Assembly (NCBI RefSeq): GCF_003481825.1
Contig: NZ_QULW01000015.1
Location: 1 to 64,000 of the forward strand
DNA length: 64,000 bases
Origin: Clostridium sp. OM02-18AC
GTDB lineage: Bacteria; Bacillota; Clostridia; Lachnospirales; Lachnospiraceae
Direction of reading: 5' to 3'
The notes beneath the pieces were generated by a model. The model was not told the DNA's origin. It saw only the letters and a list, made by a program, of their open reading frames with translations, and searched no databases. Of the stretch, positions 58,074-64,000 are shown piece by piece. Both the position numbers and the translations under genes were made by a program. Positions within the stretch are counted from its first letter, which is position 1; the number at the start of each line of letters is the position of its first letter.

Positions 58074-59534
58074 ATGACGATAAAAGACTGGTTAGAGGGA
58101 CTTTCTTACAAGCTGGTACAGGGAAGCCTGGACGTGGAAGTAAACGAAGTCGTATACGATTCCAGAAAAGCGGCTCCGGGAGCTGTATTTGTCTGCATGA
58201 AAGGAACAAAGATCGATTCCCATGATTTTGTGGGACAGGTAACGGATGCGGGTGTGAAGGTGCTTGTGACTGAGCATGCAGTAGAGGCACCGGCAGATGT
58301 GACGGTCGTGGAGACAGCAAATGGCAGGGAGGCACTGGCGCTTTTATCGGCAGCACGGTTTGGCTATCCTTCCCGCAAGCTGACCATGATCGGTGTTACC
58401 GGAACCAAGGGAAAGACAACGACGACCCACATGATCAAGACGATTCTGGAGACAGCCGGAAAGAAAACCGGCATGATCGGAACCAACGGTGTCTACATCG
58501 GCGAGGAGCATTTCCCGACTGTGAACACGACGCCGGAATCCTATGATCTGCACCGTTATTTTGCAAAAATGGTGGAAGAAGGCTGTGCGTGCTGCGTGAT
58601 GGAGGTTTCCTCCCAGGCAATGAAGATGCACCGGGTCGCAGGCATCCAGTTTGATTACGGCTTGTTTACCAACATTTCTCCGGATCATATCGGAAAAGAT
58701 GAACATGCGGATTTTGCGGAGTACTTATACTATAAAAAGCAGCTTTTTGCGCAGAGTAAGCGTGCCCTGGTCAATGTCGATGATGAGCATATCGAGGAAA
58801 TTGTAAAGGATATCCCGTGTCCGTGGACCGGATTTGGCTTAAAAGAGGGAGCAGGCTTCCAGGCAGAGAACATCCACTATGTCTCTGAGCCGGATTTTGT
58901 CGGCGTGGAGTTTGACATCAAGGGCGAGCATCAGATCCCGGTGCGTGTCAGTATCCCTGGCAAGTTTAATGTATACAATGCGCTGGCGGCAGCAGCGGTT
59001 ACGCTCTGGGTGGGCGTTCCGGCAGATAAGCTGCAGCATGCCCTGGAGCATTTAAAGATCAATGGCCGTATGGAGATTGTCTATACCTCCGAAAAATGCT
59101 GTGTGATTGTGGATTATGCCCACAATGCAGTCAGCATGGAAAGCCTTCTCGAAACGCTCAGGGAGTATCATCCGAAACGCCTGGTGGTTGTATTTGGCTG
59201 CGGTGGAAACCGCTCAAAAGACCGCCGTTATTCCATGGGTGAGATCGGCGGCCGCATGTCAGATCTTTCCATCATCACTGCAGATAACTCCCGCTTTGAG
59301 AAGGTGGAGGATATCATTGCGGATATCCGCGGCAGCATCGAGAAAACCGGCGGAAAATTCATCGAAATCCCGGACCGGAAGGAAGCCATTACCTACAGCA
59401 TCACCCATGCCGAGCAGGGAGATATGATTGCCATCATCGGGAAGGGACATGAGGATTATCAGGAGATTAACGGAGTGCGTTATCCGTTTTTGGACCGCGC
59501 CGTGGTGGAAGAGGTTGTGAAGACCTTGCAGTAA
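58074..59534 (+). CDS. murE: UDP-N-acetylmuramyl-tripeptide synthetase (MurE-type)
   Basis: This 486-residue Mur ligase adds the third amino acid to UDP-MurNAc-L-Ala-D-Glu. It has the substrate-recognition start VNEVVYDSRKAAPGAVFV, P-loop IGVTGTKGKTTTTHMI, NTTPESYDLHRYFAKM, MEVSSQAMKMHRVAG and FTNISPDHIGKDEH, then a C-terminal domain with VDYAHNAVSMES and VVFGCGGNRSKDRRYSMGEIG. At the amino-acid specificity position, where meso-DAP enzymes read DNPR, this one reads ADNSRFE. The nearby dapF suggests DAP is available; the third residue added is therefore not certain. RBS GAAAGGATAG. Confidence 0.92.
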   Translation: MTIKDWLEGLSYKLVQGSLDVEVNEVVYDSRKAAPGAVFVCMKGTKIDSHDFVGQVTDAGVKVLVTEHAVEAPADVTVVETANGREALALLSAARFGYPSRKLTMIGVTGTKGKTTTTHMIKTILETAGKKTGMIGTNGVYIGEEHFPTVNTTPESYDLHRYFAKMVEEGCACCVMEVSSQAMKMHRVAGIQFDYGLFTNISPDHIGKDEHADFAEYLYYKKQLFAQSKRALVNVDDEHIEEIVKDIPCPWTGFGLKEGAGFQAENIHYVSEPDFVGVEFDIKGEHQIPVRVSIPGKFNVYNALAAAAVTLWVGVPADKLQHALEHLKINGRMEIVYTSEKCCVIVDYAHNAVSMESLLETLREYHPKRLVVVFGCGGNRSKDRRYSMGEIGGRMSDLSIITADNSRFEKVEDIIADIRGSIEKTGGKFIEIPDRKEAITYSITHAEQGDMIAIIGKGHEDYQEINGVRYPFLDRAVVEEVVKTLQ

Positions 59535-59658
59535 AACGCATGCAGAATCCATGATGGAAAATGGCATGGCATTGCGAAACATGCTGTATGTAAAAATGAC
59601 ATAGAGCATTGCCAGAATGGCAGCATGTAAAAAATAGAAACAGAAAAGAGAACCGGAC

Positions 59659-61035
59659 ATGGAAAAGATAACGGTAAAGGATATTGTAACAGCAGTAAAT
59701 GGAACGCTTTTATGCGGGGATGAGAATCATCCGGTGGAGCATCTGAGCATTGATTCCAGAACCATGAAGGGCAACGACTTGTTTGTGCCGCTCATCGGCG
59801 AAAAGGTAGATGCCCACCGCTTTATCGAGCAGGCCTTTGGCGCAGGAGCTGTGGCGGTGCTGACTTCCGAGCACGATCATGCAGAGGATGCAGATCATGC
59901 GTGGATCCGGGTGGCCGACACCAAAAAGGCACTGCAGGAGATTGGCCGCTATTACCGCAGCCACTTAAGTCTGCCGCTCATCGGCATTACCGGAAGTGTC
60001 GGAAAGACAACCACCCGTGAGATGGTGGCAGCAGCACTTTCTGCAAAATACCGGGTTTACAAGACCCCGGGTAACTCCAACAGCCAGGTCGGTGTGCCGA
60101 TCACGCTGTCCGAGATCATCTCTGCGGATGAGATCGGTGTCTTAGAGCTTGGCATGAGCATGCCGGGAGAGCTGACCGTGATCGCGAAAATCGCACAGGT
60201 GGATATGGCGGTGATCACCAATGTCGGCATTACCCATATTGAGCAGCTTGGAAGCCAGGAGAATATTTACCGCGAAAAACTGACCATTCAGGATGGTTTA
60301 AAGGAAGGCGGCATTCTCTTCTTAAACGGGGATGACCCGCTGCTAAAGGAGACAAAAGCAAAAGCAGGATGCCGTACCGTCTATTATGGAACCGGGGAAA
60401 ATTCGGAGTACCGCGCGGAGGATATCCGCAGCGAAGATGGGTATCCGGTGTTCACAGCAAACTGCCGCGGCGAAAAATACATGGTGCGATTAAGCATTAT
60501 GGGCCGTCACAACGTGTTAAATGCGATGGTAGCACTGGCTGTGGCAGATCTGAGCGGAGTTCCGCTTTCTGATGCTGTGAAGACTCTGGCTGCGTTTACC
60601 GGCTTTAAAAACCGTCAGCAGATCGCGGAAAAGAACGGGGTCACGGTCATCGATGATACCTATAACGCAAGCCCGGTTTCCATGAAAGCAGGACTTGAGG
60701 TGTTAGAGGCGAAAGCAAAAGGGCGCCGGGTCGCAGTGCTTGCCGATATGAAGGAGCTGGGACCGGATTCTGCCAAATTCCATTATGAGGTAGGAAGCTG
60801 GATGAAATCGCATCCGGTGGATGTATTATTTACATACGGAGAGCTTGCCCTGCAGATTGAAAAAGGCGCAAAGCGTGCCGGTATGAAGGCAGAATACCTG
60901 CATTTTGATGAAAACCAGAAAGAAGCAATGGTAGATGCCTTAAAAGCAAAGCTTCAGACGGGTGACTGCGTGCTCTTGAAGGGCTCCAACAGCATGCGCC
61001 TGGGCGAGGTGGCGGCAAAGCTGCTGGCTGAGTAA
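59659..61035 (+). CDS. murF: UDP-MurNAc-tripeptide D-alanyl-D-alanine ligase
   Basis: This 458-residue Mur ligase adds D-Ala-D-Ala, completing the peptidoglycan pentapeptide. It opens with EHLSIDSRTMKGNDLFVPLIGEKVDAHRFI and has P-loop IGITGSVGKTTTREMVAA, TPGNSNSQVGVPITL, VLELGMSMPGELTVIAKIA, NVGITHIEQLGSQENIYREK and the C-terminal VIDDTYNASPVSMKAGL. It follows murE by about 125 bases as part of a mur-priA-def-fmt run. The ribosome binding site is weak (AGAGAACC). Confidence 0.95.
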   Translation: MEKITVKDIVTAVNGTLLCGDENHPVEHLSIDSRTMKGNDLFVPLIGEKVDAHRFIEQAFGAGAVAVLTSEHDHAEDADHAWIRVADTKKALQEIGRYYRSHLSLPLIGITGSVGKTTTREMVAAALSAKYRVYKTPGNSNSQVGVPITLSEIISADEIGVLELGMSMPGELTVIAKIAQVDMAVITNVGITHIEQLGSQENIYREKLTIQDGLKEGGILFLNGDDPLLKETKAKAGCRTVYYGTGENSEYRAEDIRSEDGYPVFTANCRGEKYMVRLSIMGRHNVLNAMVALAVADLSGVPLSDAVKTLAAFTGFKNRQQIAEKNGVTVIDDTYNASPVSMKAGLEVLEAKAKGRRVAVLADMKELGPDSAKFHYEVGSWMKSHPVDVLFTYGELALQIEKGAKRAGMKAEYLHFDENQKEAMVDALKAKLQTGDCVLLKGSNSMRLGEVAAKLLAE

Positions 61036-61038
61036 AAA

Positions 61039-61069
61039 ATTACTGTTTGCGCAGCACGTGAAGAGTAAT
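61039..61069. repeat. Short dispersed hairpin repeat, copy 8
   Basis: A 6-bp stem, ATTACT/AGTAAT, around GTTTGCGCAGCACGTGAAG. It starts four bases after the murF stop. The loop closely matches copies 5 and 6 while the stem is entirely different but paired. Confidence 0.6.
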
Positions 61070-61167
61070 GAAAGAAGCATGATAGCCAGCTGCACAAAGA
61101 ATTGCCCGGTTTTGTGCGGGCAGCAATGAAAACATGGGGTGTAAGACCTCAAAAGACAGGAGTATTT

Positions 61168-63300
61168 ATGGCAGAACAATATGCCAGCATTATCATAGAT
61201 ATTTCCCATGAAGACGTAGACCGGGTATTCCAGTACCGGATCCCGCCGGCGCTTTTGCCGCAGATCCGTGTCGGGGTGCAGGTCTGCGTCCCTTTTGGTT
61301 CAGGAAACAGAAAACGGACTGGCTATGTGGTGGAACTCACCGACAAGCCGGATTATGATAAAGATAAGATCAAGGAAATCATCGGAGTCACGGAAAAGAG
61401 CATTACGGCAGACAGCCGTTTCATTGAGCTGGCCTGGTGGATGAAAGAGCAGTACGGCTCCACCATGAATCAGGCATTAAAAACCGTGCTTCCGGTGAAA
61501 AAAAAGGTGAAGGCCCGCAATAAAAAGATTGTGGAAACCATGACCGGGATGCCGCAGTTGCCCGGAACGAGTCTGCAGGACGAAAACAAGACTGGAACCA
61601 GCGAAAATGCGGCAGACGCAGGAAATGCGGCAGACACAGGAAATGCAGCAGGGGCAGAAAACACAGTACCAGCAGCAGGAAACAGCTCTGCGGTTGTACT
61701 GAATCCGGAACAGCAGGCAGTTGTGGATGCCTTCTGCTCCTCTTACGATACCGGAGACCGCACTCCGTGTCTGCTCCATGGTGTTACCGGAAGCGGAAAA
61801 ACCGAGGTTTACATGGCGATGATCGACCATGTGTTAAAACAACAGAAACAGGTGATCGTGCTGATCCCGGAGATTGCCCTGACCTACCAGACGGTGAGCC
61901 GGTTTTACAGCCGGTTTGGAAGCCGGATCTGTGTCATGCATTCCCGGCTTTCCGCGGGAGAGAAATGCGACCAGTTTGAGCGGGCGAGAAAGGGCGAGAC
62001 GGATATTATGATCGGTGCCCGTTCGGCATTGTTTACGCCGTTTCCGAATCTGGGTCTCATCATTTTGGACGAGGAGCATGAAGGTGCCTATAAGAGCGAG
62101 ACCACGCCCCGGTATCATGCCAGGGAGGTGGCTGAAAAGCTGGCAGAGTTAAACGAAGCCGCCTTTGTTATGGGCTCTGCCACGCCGTCTGTGGAGGCAT
62201 ACGCAAAGGCACAGGCAGGAATCTACCGCCTGTTTACCCTGAAAAAACGTGCCAAGGCAGGAAGTGAGCTGGCTGCTGTGGAGATCGCGGATCTGCGAAA
62301 AGAGATGGAAGCCGGAAATAAGTCCATCTTCAGCCTGCGTCTGCAGGAGCTGATCAAAGACCGGCTGGCGAAAAAAGAACAGGTGATGCTGTTTATCAAC
62401 CGGCGCGGATATTCCAGCTTTGTCTCCTGCAGAAGCTGCGGCGAGGCATTAAAATGCCCGCACTGCGATGTGTCCCTGACACTTCACAACCATCAGCGGC
62501 TGGTGTGCCATTACTGCGGATACCAGATTCCGATGCCGAAGAAATGCCCGCACTGCGGTTCTCCGTATCTGGCGGGCTTTGGCATCGGCACCCAGAAGAT
62601 TGAGGAGATGGCAGCGCAGATGTTTCCGGAGGCAAAGCTTCTTCGGATGGATCTGGACACTACCTCAAAAAAAGGCGGTCATGAAAAGATTTTGTCCGCA
62701 TTCGCAAAGGGCAAAGCCGATATCCTGATTGGCACCCAGATGATCGTAAAAGGACATGATTTTCCGGGCGTGACGCTGGTTGGTGTACTCGCAGCCGACG
62801 TCTCATTGTATGCGCCGGACTACACCGCAGCAGAGCGGACGTTCCAGCTTTTAGTGCAGGCCGCAGGGCGTGCGGGACGCGGCAGAAAAGCTGGAATTGC
62901 ACTGATCCAGACCTATATGCCGGAGCATTACAGCATCCAGACAGCCACCTCGCAGGATTATGAGAGCTTTTTTAAGCAGGAGATGGGCTACCGCAGGCTG
63001 ATGCAGTACCCTCCGGCCTGTCATATGCTGAGCATGCAGGTGGCAGGGGAAAATGAGGAGCTGATGACCCGGATCATGGAGGCCATTGCTGCTTCCGTGC
63101 GGAAACACTTTGAAGAACAGACCCAGATCATCGGGCCGGTTCCGGCACCGGTGTACAAAGTTAATGATATTTACAGAAAAATTTTATATATGAAACAGGA
63201 AAACTATGATATACTAATAAAAATCCAGAAGTATGTCAAAATGCGCTGGGATGAAACAGAAAGCTGTAAAAAACTAACCCTGCAGTGCGATTTCACGTAA
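61168..63300 (+). CDS. priA: Primosomal protein N' (replication restart helicase)
   Basis: From ATG 61168 (AGGAG upstream) the protein has 710 residues. The N-terminal DNA-binding domain (VFQYRIPPALLPQIRVGVQVCVPFG) leads, after a low-complexity insert of Asn/Ala/Asp/Gly repeats (~residues 150-185), into the helicase. This has LLHGVTGSGKTEVYMAMI, IILDEEHEGAYKSET and GSATPSVEAYA, then the zinc module CRSCGEALKCPHC ... CHYCGYQIPMPKKCPHCGS, and LIGTQMIVKGHDFPGVTLVGVL with QAAGRAGRG. It restarts stalled forks by reloading the replisome. Complete. Confidence 0.95.
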   Translation: MAEQYASIIIDISHEDVDRVFQYRIPPALLPQIRVGVQVCVPFGSGNRKRTGYVVELTDKPDYDKDKIKEIIGVTEKSITADSRFIELAWWMKEQYGSTMNQALKTVLPVKKKVKARNKKIVETMTGMPQLPGTSLQDENKTGTSENAADAGNAADTGNAAGAENTVPAAGNSSAVVLNPEQQAVVDAFCSSYDTGDRTPCLLHGVTGSGKTEVYMAMIDHVLKQQKQVIVLIPEIALTYQTVSRFYSRFGSRICVMHSRLSAGEKCDQFERARKGETDIMIGARSALFTPFPNLGLIILDEEHEGAYKSETTPRYHAREVAEKLAELNEAAFVMGSATPSVEAYAKAQAGIYRLFTLKKRAKAGSELAAVEIADLRKEMEAGNKSIFSLRLQELIKDRLAKKEQVMLFINRRGYSSFVSCRSCGEALKCPHCDVSLTLHNHQRLVCHYCGYQIPMPKKCPHCGSPYLAGFGIGTQKIEEMAAQMFPEAKLLRMDLDTTSKKGGHEKILSAFAKGKADILIGTQMIVKGHDFPGVTLVGVLAADVSLYAPDYTAAERTFQLLVQAAGRAGRGRKAGIALIQTYMPEHYSIQTATSQDYESFFKQEMGYRRLMQYPPACHMLSMQVAGENEELMTRIMEAIAASVRKHFEEQTQIIGPVPAPVYKVNDIYRKILYMKQENYDILIKIQKYVKMRWDETESCKKLTLQCDFT

Positions 63301-63392
63301 ACTGCAGCGGAAATAATCAGGGGACGCGTCATGGATGCCGCCCCGATAAGCAGAAAATGACTTATCGATCGAATACAGAAAGGAACAGATAA

Positions 63393-63872
63393 ATGGCAAT
63401 CAGACAGGTAAGAACCATTGGAGACGATATTTTAAGAAAGGAATGCAAACCGGTAAAGGAGATCACCCCGCGTATCGCAGAGCTGATCGAGGACATGTTT
63501 GAGACCATGTACGAGGCAAACGGCGTGGGACTTGCGGCACCGCAGGTTGGCGTGTTAAAGCAGATTGTAGTCATGGATGTGGATGACGGCAACCAGTATG
63601 TGCTCATCAATCCGGAGATCATCGAGCAGAGTGGAAGCCAGACCGGTCAGGAGGGCTGCCTGAGCGTGCCGGGAAAGGCTGGCATGGTAACCCGTCCGAA
63701 CCACGTTGTGGTACGCGCTTATAACGAGAACATGGAACCGTTTGAGTTAGAGGGCGAAGAACTTTTAGCACGCTGCATCTGCCATGAGTGTGCACACCTT
63801 CACGGAGAACTCTATGTAGATTTAGTGGAAGGCGAGCTGATGGATGTAACTGCAGAACCGGAGGAAGAATAA
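63393..63872 (+). CDS. def: Peptide deformylase
   Basis: Removes the formyl group from nascent N-terminal fMet; 159 residues. All three family motifs are present: NGVGLAAPQVGVLKQ, QEGCLSVPGKAG (metal Cys) and CHECAHLHGELYVD (HExxH). GAAAGGAAC precedes the ATG. The gene sits five bases before fmt, the enzyme that adds the formyl group, the usual pairing. Confidence 0.97.
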   Translation: MAIRQVRTIGDDILRKECKPVKEITPRIAELIEDMFETMYEANGVGLAAPQVGVLKQIVVMDVDDGNQYVLINPEIIEQSGSQTGQEGCLSVPGKAGMVTRPNHVVVRAYNENMEPFELEGEELLARCICHECAHLHGELYVDLVEGELMDVTAEPEEE

Positions 63873-63876
63873 GCAT

Positions 63877-64000
63877 ATGAGAATTGTATTTATGGGAACA
63901 CCGGATTTTTCGGTGCCGACACTGGAAGCATTAGTTGCTTCCGAGCATGAGGTGGTTGGTGTGGTAACCCAGCCGGATAAGCCAAAGGGCCGTGGCAAGG
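63877..64000 (+). CDS. fmt: Methionyl-tRNA formyltransferase, 5' part only
   Basis: The window ends 41 codons into this gene. The translated start, MRIVFMGTPDFSVPTLEALV followed by VVTQPDKPKGRGK, is the hallmark N-terminus of Fmt, with the folate-binding Rossmann motif. The ATG at 63877 follows GGAGGAAGAAT, which lies at the end of def. The rest is outside the window. Confidence 0.93.
   Translation, partial: MRIVFMGTPDFSVPTLEALVASEHEVVGVVTQPDKPKGRGK

Overview
The window reads as a chromosomal segment of an anaerobic Gram-positive Clostridia member, most likely Lachnospiraceae. The signs are a one-chain pyruvate:ferredoxin oxidoreductase, formate-tetrahydrofolate ligase, a flavodiiron protein, a T-box leucyl-tRNA synthetase, SpoIIIE/FtsK next to a TepA-like protease, many AGGAGG-type ribosome binding sites and several small proteins that I associate with that family. 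This placement is inference; no rRNA or tRNA gene is present to confirm it.

Layout. 0.1-3.0 kb is a zinc-type ABC importer (znuA-znuC-znuB) with a His-rich binding protein. 3.0-4.4 kb holds a 579-bp nested-palindrome element and a 3' remnant of an Rpn/PD-(D/E)XK gene. 4.5-5.8 kb is an orphan GHKL sensor kinase. 5.9-15.6 kb is a metal-homeostasis region: feoA-feoA-feoB, a FeoB-associated Cys-rich peptide, a short Fur-like protein, a DUF6110-like protein, a P1B ATPase with an SCA motif, a DtxR-family regulator and two COG0523-type GTPases. Four copies of a GTTAG-N6-CTAAY palindrome sit at the feo and fur-like promoters. 15.6-19.4 kb has a decayed GGDEF gene, arcC, a CPBP protease and a GT2 glycosyltransferase.

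19.5-23.9 kb is the most unusual locus: a TRAP transporter in which DctQ is followed by one 1114-residue protein joining DctM to two tandem DctP substrate-binding domains. It is preceded by a long structured leader and followed by a small palindromic element of the same family as the one at 3 kb. 23.9-25.6 kb is a gene graveyard. 25.6-29.0 kb has a YgjP-type metallopeptidase, a tRNA-dihydrouridine synthase, a receiver-only regulator and a flavodiiron protein. 29.2-31.8 kb is an ArsR-HMA-P1B efflux operon. 32.0-34.0 kb is glnA with an attenuator-like leader followed by an ANTAR regulator. 34.1-37.8 kb is dapF and the T-box leuS.

37.8-39.7 kb holds four minus-strand and one plus-strand small proteins of unknown function. 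40.0-45.9 kb is a VanW-type protein and nifJ. 46-50.3 kb is a COG2426 exporter-like protein, an LTA-synthase-like sulfatase and cardiolipin synthase. 50.4-51.5 kb is an orphan citC. 51.8-64.0 kb is a housekeeping run: tepA-like, ftsK/spoIIIE, fhs, murE, murF, priA, def and the start of fmt.

Two dispersed repeat families cut across this layout. One is a long palindromic element with TIR AAACAATATTGCACAGTAA: two copies and a possible remnant, each beginning at or within about five bases of a stop codon. The other is a short hairpin, core like CTG-TTTGCGCA-N2-CGTG-AA-CAG, with eight recognisable copies between genes. All identifications come from reading sequence and motifs; no database search was run.
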